From CALACW01 sp963627915 (GTDB lineage: Bacteria > Bacillota > Clostridia > Oscillospirales > Acutalibacteraceae): a stretch of 64,000 nt of DNA. Shown here one piece after another: positions 1-9,185 of this stretch (positions are counted from its first letter, which is position 1; each line of letters begins with the position of its first letter). The stretch lies in contig CAVGCY010000025.1 of the NCBI GenBank assembly GCA_963627915.1, positions 1 through 64,000 on the forward strand. The letters are read 5' to 3'. A program made the translations under genes and the position numbers. Under the pieces are notes generated by a model. That model saw only the letters and a program-made list of their open reading frames with translations. It ran no database searches and was not told the DNA's origin.

Positions 1-274
1 TTTTTATAGTCTTTACTTTTAAATCCTGTCTGCCCAAAAATTCAAATAAAGCATTCACAGACGAAAGCATGGAATTTACACTCCGCACACAGTATCCTTC
101 TCTCAAAAGATAATCCCTGTACTCCCCTGCCGTTTCCTTTTCTATCTCTTCATCACCGACAAATCCCCTGAATTTCAACACATCCCTTACATACTTCTCA
201 ACCGTATATCCGCTCTTGCCGCTATCAACCAAATACACCTTAAACCTTTCTATAATTTCAAATGATAATCTCAT
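1..274 (-). CDS. Tyrosine recombinase (integrase), N-terminal part, cut by window edge
   Basis: The ATG is at 272-274 and is preceded on the minus strand by GGAGGCGGGAGAG, a good ribosome site. About 91 codons are visible before the window ends. The peptide begins MRLSFEIIERFKVYL and continues with helices typical of the SAM-like core-binding domain of phage-type integrases (GYTVEKYVRDVLKF, then SVNSMLSSVNALFEFLGR). That domain clamps DNA in XerC/D-like recombinases. The catalytic domain with the R-H-R-Y residues lies outside the window, so activity cannot be judged. It could be a resident Xer-like or a mobile-element integrase. No attachment site or cargo is visible on this side. Confidence 0.7.
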   Translation of the reverse strand, partial: MRLSFEIIERFKVYLVDSGKSGYTVEKYVRDVLKFRGFVGDEEIEKETAGEYRDYLLREGYCVRSVNSMLSSVNALFEFLGRQDLKVKTIK

Positions 275-326
275 CTCTCCCGCCTCCGCTTAAATTATCA
301 AAAAAGCGGAACATAAATACAATCCC

Positions 327-374
327 CCCCTCTGTGCGGAAAAATCTTAAAGATTCATTATCACAGAGAGGGGC
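327..374. repeat. Inverted repeat between coat genes and integrase
   Basis: CCCCTCTGTG at 327-336 faces CACAGAGAGGGG at 363-374, with a smaller palindrome (AATCTTAAAGATT) in the loop. It lies just downstream of the coat operon. It may act as a terminator, although no long T-run follows on the minus strand. Confidence 0.4.
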
Positions 375-426
375 GTATTAAAAAAAGAAGTATTGTGCAG
401 TTTAACAAACAAACCGCAGTTAAAAA

Positions 427-702
427 TTATAATGTTGACGATATATTCCTAAATTTCGACATTGCCGTATCGATTTCCTGTTTTTGAGCCTTTGCGGGGC
501 AGTACCAGCCTCTTGACTGCATCTGGTCAAACACACTCTGCTGAATATTGTGTTCATCTCTCAAAATATTAAGAAAATCGGTTCTTAACGACTGATCTAC
601 GCATTCGTTTGAAAAAGTATTATATCCGTCCGTTATATGCTTTTGAGATGACAGAATATCGTCAAGAATATCTCTGTCGGGTAAAACAGAATTATTATCC
701 AT
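427..702 (-). CDS. CotF-type spore coat protein
   Basis: This is a small soluble helical protein of 91 residues. I chose the ATG at 700-702 because AAGGAGG lies just upstream; a longer reading frame begins upstream but lacks such a site and overlaps the neighbour. The sequence (DILSSQKHITDGYNTF near the start, then QMQSRGWYCPAKA and SKF) matches the coat F family of clostridial spore coat proteins. It follows another small coat-like gene by 13 bases, so the two form a short operon. In this family the proteins sit in the outer layers of the spore. The family call is recognition of sequence pattern, not a search. Confidence 0.75.
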   Translation of the reverse strand: MDNNSVLPDRDILDDILSSQKHITDGYNTFSNECVDQSLRTDFLNILRDEHNIQQSVFDQMQSRGWYCPAKAQKQEIDTAMSKFRNISSTL

Positions 703-715
703 TAATTTTTCCTCC

Positions 716-907
716 TTAGCATCCTGAAAGGTGTCCCATAAGCGTATTAAAGTGCGTTTTATGCTGTGCCGCAAGCTGTTCGCATGTTGCCTTAATCTGA
801 GGGTCTACGGCACACTGAGAATAGCTTTTATATTTTTTTATCAAAAGCTGTTCGCTGTTTAATTGATCCTCAAGCGCGGATAATTCCTTTTTTGTTAATT
901 CGGACAT
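716..907 (-). CDS. Small coat-associated protein (63 aa)
   Basis: This 63-residue helical protein (MSELTKKELSALEDQLNSE, then CEQLAAQHKTHFNTLMGHL) is preceded by GGAGG at a good distance. It matches the short proteins commonly found directly upstream of cotF-like genes in Clostridia and often annotated as spore coat protein. It is the first gene of a two-gene operon with the CotF-type gene. It has three cysteines and no signal peptide. Its exact biochemical role is not known to me. Confidence 0.65.
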   Translation of the reverse strand: MSELTKKELSALEDQLNSEQLLIKKYKSYSQCAVDPQIKATCEQLAAQHKTHFNTLMGHLSGC

Positions 908-1002
908 AACAAAACCTCCGTTAATTTACTGACTTGTACAGTCAATATAATTATTAACGAAGGTTTGAAATTTATTCTGTTTCAGACGATAAAACAGTTT
1001 TT

Positions 1003-1968
1003 TTATTCGGCGATATCTATAACTATATCGCCCTCGGGAACATATTTGCCGAGCGCAAAATCTCTTGCGTTAAAAATAACCTGATTATCGGTTACGCTGA
1101 CAACAAATCCGATTCCTGCCTGATTGTAAATGCCGTCTTTATTTGAAATTCCTACGGACGGAACATTGACAAGATGAACATTGTCCTTCTTTTCGTAGAG
1201 ATATTCACCGAACGCGGTATGCAAATGTCCGGTAATGAAAATAATATTCTGATATTTATTCATTATATTAAATAATTCGTCCGACTGCTTTCCTACGCTT
1301 CCTGCGGTATCAACGGGACTGCCCCATGTATCGGGAAGTCCGTTTGTATACGCAAGCGGCTGATGATTTACCACAAATACGGGCTTTCCGTCGTTCGCCG
1401 AAGCATTAAGCTCTTCATCAAGCCATTCAAGCTGTTCGTCCGAGAACCAGTTTTCCTCAAATTCCGTTCTGTCCGAGCCGAGAACAATAAATTTATATCC
1501 GTTAACTTCATATGTATAATGAAGCTTGTCTACGGTAATTTCATTATCCTTGTTAAGATTGTTCATAAAATTGATTATTTTCCTGCTCTGTAAGGAATAA
1601 GCTTTTAATCTGATATCGTGATTTCCTTCGCAAATAAGGAAGGCGTCGGTATTTACCTTTGAGAGATAATCGGTAAGCGTTGCATATTCTGCGGTAAGTC
1701 CGTTTTCAGCCATATCGCCGGCAATAAGAAGCGCGTCAAAATTTATTCCGGAATTTGCAAGATCCGTGCAAGCGTTATCCGTATACTGATTTCTTGAAAG
1801 AAGATAATTGGAAACCTGCGGATCGCCCCACGCGATAAATGTCATGTTAGCCTCTTCATTTATCCGGATAGGATCATCCGTTGCGGGCGGCTCGGTTAAT
1901 CCGATTCCGAGGGCGGACATTATTGTCATCAAAAGCGCAATAATTTTGTACAGTAACGTAATTTTCAT
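1003..1968 (-). CDS. Secreted calcineurin-like metallophosphoesterase
   Basis: This 321-residue protein has an N-terminal hydrophobic segment (residues 4-23) acting as signal peptide or anchor. Metal-binding motifs appear in order: GDPQ (48-51), GDMAENG (84-90), GNHD (115-118), NHQP (201-204) and GHLH (247-250). The first motif is D-x-Q rather than the usual D-x-H, a variant seen in some purple-phosphatase-like members. The family hydrolyses phosphoesters using two metal ions; the substrate here is unknown. The ribosome site is AGGAGA. The gene lies 21 bases after the redox operon on the same strand, so it may be its last gene, although a functional link is not obvious. Confidence 0.8.
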   Translation of the reverse strand: MKITLLYKIIALLMTIMSALGIGLTEPPATDDPIRINEEANMTFIAWGDPQVSNYLLSRNQYTDNACTDLANSGINFDALLIAGDMAENGLTAEYATLTDYLSKVNTDAFLICEGNHDIRLKAYSLQSRKIINFMNNLNKDNEITVDKLHYTYEVNGYKFIVLGSDRTEFEENWFSDEQLEWLDEELNASANDGKPVFVVNHQPLAYTNGLPDTWGSPVDTAGSVGKQSDELFNIMNKYQNIIFITGHLHTAFGEYLYEKKDNVHLVNVPSVGISNKDGIYNQAGIGFVVSVTDNQVIFNARDFALGKYVPEGDIVIDIAE

Positions 1969-1989
1969 AAATTTATCTCTCCTAAATTA

Positions 1990-4017
1990 TTATAATATTC
2001 TAAGTGCGCCGGTCGGGCAGACTTTTGCACATTTTTTACAGTCCTTGCAGAAAGCAAGTTTAACGCTGTCTTTAAATTCAGGTTTTATAACCGTGTTGAA
2101 ACCTCTGCCGACAAGTCCGAGAATGCCCTGCTTCGCATTTTCGTCACACGTTCTGACGCAGAGCGAACACAATATGCATTTTCCCTGATCACGTTCAATC
2201 GAAACAAGTCTGTTTTCTTTAAACGATGTGTGATATTCGCCTGTAAAACGTCCGGGATTTATGTTATATCTGTGAACATTCTTTATAAGAGAACATTCAT
2301 GATAATCAAAGCAACCGCATTCAAGACAGCGTTTTGCTTCCGTTTGAGCCTGTTCGTCCGACAAACCGAGATAAATGGATGAAAAATCCTTCCTTCTCTC
2401 TTCCGGCGTCCTTACGGGCATTTTCACACGCGCTGTTTTTTCTCTGCCGGAAACAGACGCAGGGTCAAAGTCTTTTTGCGATACATAAGGCTTAAATGAA
2501 ACAAGAGGTTTATTTTTTAAATAATTGTCAACGCAAACGGCGGCTTTGTCCGCGTGAGCAATTGCCTGAATCGCAATCGAAGCTCCCCTGTTAATTGCGT
2601 CTCCGATTGCAAAAACCCCGTCAATATCAGTCATAAACGTTTCTTCATTTGAATCAATATTTCCTCTGCCGTTAAGCTTTACCTCGCCCAAACCGTCGGA
2701 ATCGAGTTTCTGACCTATCGCATTGATAACCGTATCGACGCTGAGATATTCAAATTTACCTTCTACGGGAACGGGGGAACGTCTTCCGCCCTCGTCCGGT
2801 TCGCCCAATTCCATAACCTGAAGCTTAACAGTCTTTACTCTTCCGTTCTCTCCGATAAATTCGGCGGGATTTGTCAGGAATTTAAACCGAACGCCCTCTT
2901 CCATCGCTTCCTCGATTTCAATATCCTCTGCGGGCATCTCGTTTCTCGTTCGTCTGTATATAACGTATACATTCTCTGCGCCGCGTCTTACAGCCGACCT
3001 GCAAGCGTCCATTGCGGTATTTCCGCCGCCGACCACGGCAACGTTTTTACCGATATCCGTTGTTTTTCCGAGTGCAATCTCTCTGAGGAAATCAATTCCT
3101 CCGATTACGCCGTCAAGCTCCTCGCCTTTACATCTCGCCGACCCGCTTTTCCATGCGCCGACAGCCAATATAACGGCGTCAAAACGAGCGCGAATACTGT
3201 CAAGCGATTCACTTTCGCCGAGTTTAAAATTATTAATCATTTCAATACCGAGTGAAGCAATTTCATTTACTTCCTCGTCAAGGACTTTTTTCGGCAGTCT
3301 GTATTCGGGGATTCCGTAGCGAAGCATTCCGCCCATTTCGGGCATTTTATCAAAAACCGTAACCTCGTGTCCCTTAAGTCTGAGATAATATGCGGCCGTC
3401 AAGCCTGCCGGACCTCCGCCGATTATACAGATTTTTTTACCGGTATCCTTTTCAACTGAGCCGAGTATGTGTTTTCCCGAGGATAAAACCTTATCTGCCG
3501 CGTATGCCTTTAAAAACGCTATCGATACAGGCTCTTCGACATACTGCCTCCTGCATGCTTTTTCGCAAGGATGGGGACATATTCTGCCTATACTTGCGGG
3601 AATCGGAATTTTTTCTTTTATAATTTCAACCGCTTTTTCATTGCAGCCCAAAGCTATCTGCTTTACATATTCCTGACATGACGTGCCGGCAGGACAGTTA
3701 AGCACGCACGGACCGAGACAGTCGCCCCTGTGATCGGACATAAGAAGCTCCAGCGTTACCTTGCGTGAACGCACAACTCTGTCCGATTCGGTATTTATAA
3801 CCATTGAATCGGCGGCTTTAACGGAGCATGCGCGCAGAAGCTTTGGTATTCCCTGAGCCTCGACCACGCACAAACCGCATGCGCCGTATTCCTTGACATA
3901 CTCGGAATGACATAAGGTCGGAATAAATATATTATTTTTTTCGGCCGCGTCAAGAATCGTATCGCCCTCGCTGCATTTTACGGGTATTCCGTTAATAGTT
4001 AAATTTATTTCTTTCAT
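1990..4017 (-). CDS. Multidomain flavin/Fe-S oxidoreductase, GltD/NfnB-like (StnC-like)
   Basis: This 675-residue protein has an N-terminal [2Fe-2S] ferredoxin domain (C36, C47, C50, C64) and an H96/C100/C104/C108 cluster region. The GltD-type cluster motif GRICPHPCEKACRR follows at 145-158. It then has an FAD site (GGGPAG, 200-205), an NAD(P) site (GGGNTA, 331-336) and a C-terminal pair of ferredoxin clusters (CILCSLC, CKDCKKCAKVCP). The core resembles the beta subunit of NADPH glutamate synthase and NfnB. No H-cluster motifs are present, so it is not a hydrogenase catalytic subunit. With the NuoE- and NuoF-like genes it has the make-up of the Stn electron-bifurcating transhydrogenase (NADH, ferredoxin, NADP). 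The start is set by AAGGAGG. Confidence 0.8.
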   Translation of the reverse strand: MKEINLTINGIPVKCSEGDTILDAAEKNNIFIPTLCHSEYVKEYGACGLCVVEAQGIPKLLRACSVKAADSMVINTESDRVVRSRKVTLELLMSDHRGDCLGPCVLNCPAGTSCQEYVKQIALGCNEKAVEIIKEKIPIPASIGRICPHPCEKACRRQYVEEPVSIAFLKAYAADKVLSSGKHILGSVEKDTGKKICIIGGGPAGLTAAYYLRLKGHEVTVFDKMPEMGGMLRYGIPEYRLPKKVLDEEVNEIASLGIEMINNFKLGESESLDSIRARFDAVILAVGAWKSGSARCKGEELDGVIGGIDFLREIALGKTTDIGKNVAVVGGGNTAMDACRSAVRRGAENVYVIYRRTRNEMPAEDIEIEEAMEEGVRFKFLTNPAEFIGENGRVKTVKLQVMELGEPDEGGRRSPVPVEGKFEYLSVDTVINAIGQKLDSDGLGEVKLNGRGNIDSNEETFMTDIDGVFAIGDAINRGASIAIQAIAHADKAAVCVDNYLKNKPLVSFKPYVSQKDFDPASVSGREKTARVKMPVRTPEERRKDFSSIYLGLSDEQAQTEAKRCLECGCFDYHECSLIKNVHRYNINPGRFTGEYHTSFKENRLVSIERDQGKCILCSLCVRTCDENAKQGILGLVGRGFNTVIKPEFKDSVKLAFCKDCKKCAKVCPTGALRIL

Positions 4018-4032
4018 ATCGGTATACCCTCC

Positions 4033-5781
4033 TTAAACCTTGCGAACCGCGCCGAATTTGCATACGTTTATACACTGTCCGCATTTTATACATTTCAGCC
4101 CGTCAATGAAAAATGTTTTCCCGACCTCTCCGGAAATTGCGTTTGCGGGACATTTTTTTGCGCAAAGAGAGCACCCCTTGCATTTATCCGCGTTAATTTC
4201 ATACGATAACAAAGCGGAACATTCCCCGGCCGGACATTTCCCGTCATTAATATGAGAAATATATTCGTTTCTGAAATATTTAATCGTTGTCAAAACGGGA
4301 TTGGGAGCGGTCTGTCCGAGTCCGCACAGCGCACCGTCCTTAATTGCATAACATAAATCCTCAAGCAGCTCGACATCTCCGTCTTTGCCCTCGCCGTTAA
4401 CTATTCTTGTAAGAATTTCATACATTCTCTTGGTTCCGATTCTGCACTGAACGCATTTACCGCACGATTCCTTTGTAGTAAAGTCGAGGAAGAACTTTGC
4501 CATGTTAACCATGCAGGTGTCCTCGTCCATAACTACCATTCCGCCGGAACCCATTATTGCGCCCGTAGCGGAAAGCTCTTTATAATCAATCAAAGTATCG
4601 AGCAGACTTTCGGGAATACAGCCGCCCGACGGTCCGCCCATCTGCACAGCTTTAAACTTTTTATCCCCACGGATTCCGCCGCCGATGTCGTAAATAACGT
4701 CACGCAGAGTCATTCCCATGGGAATTTCAACAAGTCCGCCCTTTTTGATTTTACCTGTAAGAGCAAAAACCTTTGTACCCTTGCTGTTTTGAGTACCGAG
4801 AGAAGCAAAAGCCTCGCCGGAATTATTTATAATCCATGCAACGTTTGCAAAGGTTTCAACATTGTTAATGTTTGACGGCTTATGCCAATATCCTTCCTGA
4901 GCGGGAAACGGCGGTTTAAGTCTCGGCATACCGCGCGAACCCTCAAGCGATTCGATAAGAGCTGTTTCCTCTCCGCAGACAAACGCGCCCGCGCCGGCTT
5001 TAATTCTCATATCGCATGAAAATGAAGAGCCTAATATATTATTGCCGAGATAGCCGGCTTTTCGCGCGTCCTCGATGGCTTTTGAAAGTCTCTGAATTGC
5101 AAGAGGATACTCGGCTCGAACATAAACAATCATTTCCTTCGCGCCGATTGCGTACGCGCCTATAAGCATTCCCTCGATAAGAGAATGCGGGTCGGACTCG
5201 ATAACCGCTCTGTCCATAAATGCGCCCGGATCGCCCTCGTCGGCATTGCATATAAGATATTTTTCATCGCCCGGCGACTGTCTGGCCGCATTCCATTTAA
5301 ACCACGTCGGAAATCCTGCTCCGCCGCGTCCGGCAAGACCGGAGATTTTTATCGTTTCGATAACATCCTCAGGGGACATTTCATTCAAAACCTTTTTAAC
5401 CGCTTTATATCCGTCGGCGCCGCAATATGAATTTATATCCTCAGGGTCGATAAGTCCGCAGTGACGAAGCGCAATTCTTGTCTGCTTTGACAAAAATGCG
5501 TTATCCTCATCAGTTATTGTTATATCATCAAGAATTGATAAATCGGATTCCGTAACCGCTTTTGCAATTCTTCCGCAGTCCGAGGGCTGAACCTTTACAA
5601 GCCTTCGTATTAAATTCTTACCGTCATATATATCGACAATCGGTTCAAGAAAGCACATTCCGATACATCCGACAGAGCCGATTTTTATACTGTCAGGACA
5701 TTTCTCCTTAAGCGCAGACATAACATTATCCGCGCCTGCCGCAATACCGCAGCTGCCCCTGCCTATAACGATGTTGTACAT
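4033..5781 (-). CDS. NuoF/HydB-like NADH-binding flavoprotein subunit (StnB-like)
   Basis: This 582-residue protein has an N-terminal thioredoxin-like ferredoxin segment (C11, C39, C43). The NADH/FMN domain follows with GRGGAGFPTW (151-160) and DEGDPGAFMD (181-190). An SLBB/4Fe-4S region has C440, C443, C446 and C486, and two C-terminal [4Fe-4S] ferredoxin motifs start at C534 and C564. This domain order is that of HydB/HndC and StnB. It is the likely NADH-oxidising, FMN-containing subunit where bifurcation is thought to occur in this family. It starts one base after the NuoE-like stop codon and has AAAGGAGAG upstream, so translation is coupled. The soluble sequence has no membrane segments. 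Confidence 0.88.
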   Translation of the reverse strand: MYNIVIGRGSCGIAAGADNVMSALKEKCPDSIKIGSVGCIGMCFLEPIVDIYDGKNLIRRLVKVQPSDCGRIAKAVTESDLSILDDITITDEDNAFLSKQTRIALRHCGLIDPEDINSYCGADGYKAVKKVLNEMSPEDVIETIKISGLAGRGGAGFPTWFKWNAARQSPGDEKYLICNADEGDPGAFMDRAVIESDPHSLIEGMLIGAYAIGAKEMIVYVRAEYPLAIQRLSKAIEDARKAGYLGNNILGSSFSCDMRIKAGAGAFVCGEETALIESLEGSRGMPRLKPPFPAQEGYWHKPSNINNVETFANVAWIINNSGEAFASLGTQNSKGTKVFALTGKIKKGGLVEIPMGMTLRDVIYDIGGGIRGDKKFKAVQMGGPSGGCIPESLLDTLIDYKELSATGAIMGSGGMVVMDEDTCMVNMAKFFLDFTTKESCGKCVQCRIGTKRMYEILTRIVNGEGKDGDVELLEDLCYAIKDGALCGLGQTAPNPVLTTIKYFRNEYISHINDGKCPAGECSALLSYEINADKCKGCSLCAKKCPANAISGEVGKTFFIDGLKCIKCGQCINVCKFGAVRKV

Positions 5782-5782
5782 A

Positions 5783-6274
5783 TCAAACGCTCTCCTTTCG
5801 GATGTCTCTGATTACCGCAACCGCTTTTTCGGGCGTAAGCGAACCGTAAGTATTTTCATTTATCATCATAACCGGAGACAATGAACAGCATCCGAGACAA
5901 GCAACGGTTTTCAGTGAAAAAAGTCCGTCCTTCGTAGTTTCGCCGTCGGAAATTCCAAGCTCTCCGCATAAAGCCTTTTCAATACTGTCGGCTCCGTTTA
6001 CATGGCAAGCCGTACCCTTACAAAGCATAATGAGATTTTTACCCACAGGGGTAAGTCTGAACTGCGTATAAAACGTTGCAACACCCATAACCTTTGCAGG
6101 CGAGCATCCTGTTTTTTCCGCCGTGCGATAAATTACGTCAATCGGGAGATATCCGTAAACATCCTGCGCTTTTTGAAGGATTGTAATTAAACTTCCTTCA
6201 ATATCCGCATATTCATTTAATATACCGTCCAATAATGAAAGATCAACCGTTTCATGTTTACATTCGGGGTTCAT
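5783..6274 (-). CDS. NuoE/HydC-like [2Fe-2S] subunit (StnA-like)
   Basis: This 163-residue thioredoxin-fold ferredoxin has the classic spacing C85-x4-C90 and C126-x3-C130 (CKGTACHVNGA; CLGCCSLSP). In NuoE, HydC and HndA this cluster passes electrons to or from the NADH-binding partner. It is the first gene of the operon, behind a promoter at 6299-6327 and AAGGAGG, and is followed by the NuoF-like and GltD-like subunits. The three together match a soluble bifurcating or transhydrogenase complex rather than respiratory complex I, whose membrane subunits are absent here. Confidence 0.88.
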   Translation of the reverse strand: MNPECKHETVDLSLLDGILNEYADIEGSLITILQKAQDVYGYLPIDVIYRTAEKTGCSPAKVMGVATFYTQFRLTPVGKNLIMLCKGTACHVNGADSIEKALCGELGISDGETTKDGLFSLKTVACLGCCSLSPVMMINENTYGSLTPEKAVAVIRDIRKESV

Positions 6275-6298
6275 AATATATGCCTCCTTATTTTTTCA

Positions 6299-6327
6299 AT
6301 TATAACTTATAATACAACCAATATCAA
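6299..6327 (-). promoter_or_regulatory. Sigma-A-type promoter of the redox operon
   Basis: On the minus strand TTGATA (6322-6327) and TATAAT (6299-6304) are separated by exactly 17 bases, about 20 bases upstream of the AAGGAGG of the NuoE-like gene. Confidence 0.65.
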
Positions 6328-6356
6328 TATTTAAAAATAAATTAATATAATTTTTA

Positions 6357-6388
6357 CAAAAAAAGAAGCCCGGTTAAGCACCGAGCCT
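6357..6388 (-). terminator. Intrinsic terminator of clpB
   Basis: On the minus strand GCTCGGT (6380-6386) pairs with ACCGGGC (6368-6374) with one wobble, and a run of T follows. Confidence 0.75.
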
Positions 6389-6404
6389 CCGAAATATTTT
6401 ATTG

Positions 6405-8993
6405 TTAATTGCATACAAGACAGCCGTCGCGCATATCGATATGAAGCACCGTGCCGGGCGCGACATTTTCTCCGATTATCTTACGAGCAAGCAACGTTTC
6501 GACATTCGACTGCAAATATCTTTTCAGCGGTCTTGCGCCGTAAACAGGGTCGAATCCGTGATCGATAATATATGCCTTCGCGTCGTCGGAAACAACCGCG
6601 CTTAACTGACTTTCGGCAAGACGCTTATTAAGATCGTTAATAAGCAAGTCAACAATGCCTGCAATATTTGCCTTTGTAAGAGGCTTATAAAATACAATTT
6701 CGTCAAGACGGTTTAAAAATTCAGGTCTGAACGAGGATTTAAGCTGTGCGGAAACCTTTGATTTAGCTTCATCGCTTATCTCTCCGTCCGTGCCGATGCC
6801 GTCAAGAATTATATCGGAACCGAGATTTGACGTTAAAATTATGACAGTATTTTTAAAGTCGACAACTCTGCCCTGCGAATCGGTAATTCTGCCGTCGTCG
6901 AGAACCTGTAAAAGAACGTTGAAAACATCGGGATGCGCTTTTTCAATCTCATCAAAAAGCACTACGGAATATGGTTTTCTTCTTACCGCCTCGGTAAGCT
7001 GTCCGCCCTCTTCATATCCGACATATCCGGGAGGCGCACCGATAAGACGAGAGACTGAATATTTCTCCATATATTCGCTCATATCGATTCTTACCATACT
7101 GTTTTCATCGTCAAAAAGAGCCTCGGCAAGAGCTTTTGCAAGCTCTGTTTTTCCTACTCCGGTAGGACCTAAGAACATAAACGAACCTATGGGCCTTCTC
7201 GGATCTTTTATACCGGCTCTCGAACGAAGAATCGCGTCCGAAACCTTTTCAACGGCTTCATTTTGACCGATAACGCGTTTGTGAAGCGTGCTTTCAAGTC
7301 CGAGAAGCTTCTGTTTTTCACCCTCAACAAGCTTTGAAACGGGTATGCCCGTCCACCTGCCGACTATTTCGGCAATTTCATCCTCTGTAACCTTGTTTCT
7401 TAACAGTCTTGATAAGCCGGAATTTTCACTTGTCTCCTCGGCGTCGGAAAGTTCTTTCTTTAATTGAGGAAGCTTACCGTATTTAAGCTCCGCAAGAAGA
7501 TTAAGATCGTACGAGTTTTCGGCTCTTTCTATCTGTGAATTGACTTTATCTATTTCCTCGCGAAGATTTCTTATTTTGTCAATGGAATTTTTTTCGTTAT
7601 CCCATTTTGCCTTCATTTCTTTAAAGCTGTCCCGAAGCTCGGAAAGCTCCTTTTGTATTTCGGAAAGATGCGCCTCGGAAAGCTTATCCGTTTCTTTTTT
7701 TAAAGCCGCTTCTTCAATTTCAAGCTGCATTATCTTATGCTGTATTTCATCAAGTTCATGAGGCATGGAATCAAGCTCGGTCTTTATCGAAGCGCACGCC
7801 TCGTCAATAAGGTCGATAGCTTTGTCGGGCAAAAATCTGTCCTGAATATATCTGTCGGAAAGAGTTGCCGCCGCAATAATGGCAGAATCGGCAATTTTAA
7901 CGCCGTGATAAACCTCATAACGTTCCTTAATGCCTCTTAATATTGAAATAGTATCCTCTACGCTCGGTTCGTCAATCGTAACAGGTTGAAAACGTCTTGC
8001 AAGCGCGGCGTCCTTTTCAATATACATTCTGTATTCGTCAAGCGTTGTCGCGCCTATACAGTGAAGCTCTCCTCTTGCAAGCATGGGCTTTAACAAATTG
8101 CCCGCGTCCATCGCTCCGTCGGTTTTGCCCGCGCCTACAACCGTATGAAGCTCATCGATAAAGAGAATAATTTTACCCTCGCTCTTCTGAACTTCCTTAA
8201 GAACGGATTTCAAACGTTCCTCAAACTCGCCCCTGTATTTTGCACCCGCGACAAGAGCACCCATATCAAGTGAAAATATAGTACGGTTTTTAAGTTTATC
8301 CGGAACATCGCCCTTAACAATACGCTGAGCAATACCCTCGGCTATTGCGGTTTTTCCTACGCCCGGTTCGCCGATAAGACAGGGATTATTCTTAGTTTTC
8401 CTCGAAAGAATCCTGATAACGTTTCTGATTTCCTCATCTCTGCCGATAACGGGATCAAGCTTTTGCTGTCTTGCAAGCTCTACAAGATCCTGACCGTATT
8501 TTTTCAAAACGTCATAGGTAGATTCCGGATTGTCGGAATTAACTCTTGCATTGCCCCTGACGGCCTTAAGCGCAGTTAAAAATTTATCCTTCGTTATACC
8601 GTATGAAGAAAACAATCTCGAAACGGTTGAATCGGCATTTTCAATAAGAGATTGCATGATATGCTCGACGGAAACATATTCGTCACCCATTTTTTCGCTG
8701 ATTTTTTCGGCTTTTTCAAGAATATTATTAAGTGCCGGCGAAAGATACAAATCACTTCCGGATGATGAAGTAACCGACGGCAAAGCCGATATTTCGCCGT
8801 TAATCGCATTTTCAAGTCCCGATATGTCGGTCTGCATGGACGTAAGAATCGACGGTATAAGTCCTTCCTTATCATCAAGCAGAGCATAAAGCATATGAAT
8901 CGGCATCAACTGCTGATTATTAAGCTCCTTTGCTTTTGTTTCGGCGTTCTGAAGTGCGCCGACGCTTTTCTGTGTAAATTTCTGTATATTCAT
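6405..8993 (-). CDS. clpB: ClpB protein disaggregase
   Basis: This 862-residue protein has the full ClpB architecture. It has the N-terminal Clp repeat domain (about 1-145), AAA-1 with Walker A GEPGVGKT (208-215), a long coiled-coil middle domain (about 400-530), and AAA-2 with Walker A GPTGVGKTE (about 604-612) followed by LFDEIEKAHPDVFN. ClpB works with DnaK/DnaJ/GrpE to pull polypeptides out of aggregates after heat shock. The start is supported by AGGGAGTG. A perfect CIRCE operator lies about 125 bases upstream, so HrcA control is likely. The gene stands alone between a terminator and the CIRCE region. Confidence 0.97.
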   Translation of the reverse strand: MNIQKFTQKSVGALQNAETKAKELNNQQLMPIHMLYALLDDKEGLIPSILTSMQTDISGLENAINGEISALPSVTSSSGSDLYLSPALNNILEKAEKISEKMGDEYVSVEHIMQSLIENADSTVSRLFSSYGITKDKFLTALKAVRGNARVNSDNPESTYDVLKKYGQDLVELARQQKLDPVIGRDEEIRNVIRILSRKTKNNPCLIGEPGVGKTAIAEGIAQRIVKGDVPDKLKNRTIFSLDMGALVAGAKYRGEFEERLKSVLKEVQKSEGKIILFIDELHTVVGAGKTDGAMDAGNLLKPMLARGELHCIGATTLDEYRMYIEKDAALARRFQPVTIDEPSVEDTISILRGIKERYEVYHGVKIADSAIIAAATLSDRYIQDRFLPDKAIDLIDEACASIKTELDSMPHELDEIQHKIMQLEIEEAALKKETDKLSEAHLSEIQKELSELRDSFKEMKAKWDNEKNSIDKIRNLREEIDKVNSQIERAENSYDLNLLAELKYGKLPQLKKELSDAEETSENSGLSRLLRNKVTEDEIAEIVGRWTGIPVSKLVEGEKQKLLGLESTLHKRVIGQNEAVEKVSDAILRSRAGIKDPRRPIGSFMFLGPTGVGKTELAKALAEALFDDENSMVRIDMSEYMEKYSVSRLIGAPPGYVGYEEGGQLTEAVRRKPYSVVLFDEIEKAHPDVFNVLLQVLDDGRITDSQGRVVDFKNTVIILTSNLGSDIILDGIGTDGEISDEAKSKVSAQLKSSFRPEFLNRLDEIVFYKPLTKANIAGIVDLLINDLNKRLAESQLSAVVSDDAKAYIIDHGFDPVYGARPLKRYLQSNVETLLARKIIGENVAPGTVLHIDMRDGCLVCN

Positions 8994-9116
8994 AATGTCA
9001 CTCCCTAAAGGCTTATAACATTTATTTTTTTCTGAGGATATTTCCTTATCCTCAATTAATAGAATAATACTGAAATATTACATATTTGTTGCAAAAGTTT
9101 TATCTGTTTGTAAATA

Positions 9117-9143
9117 TTAGCACTCTTAATTCAAGAGTGCTAA
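9117..9143. promoter_or_regulatory. CIRCE element (HrcA operator)
   Basis: The sequence is TTAGCACTC, nine bases, GAGTGCTAA, a perfect match to the CIRCE consensus. The symmetry extends outwards to about 9110-9150. It lies upstream of clpB. A half site (AAGTGCTAA) occurs at 9169-9177. Confidence 0.95.
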
Positions 9144-9185
9144 TATTTACAAATTGTTTTTGATTTTTAAGTGCTAACGTGACGC

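Noticed and set aside
1990..6274. Electron-bifurcating [FeFe] hydrogenase (HydABC)
   Set aside because: The large subunit has a GltD-like flavin core and none of the H-cluster cysteine motifs, so the trio is not a hydrogenase.
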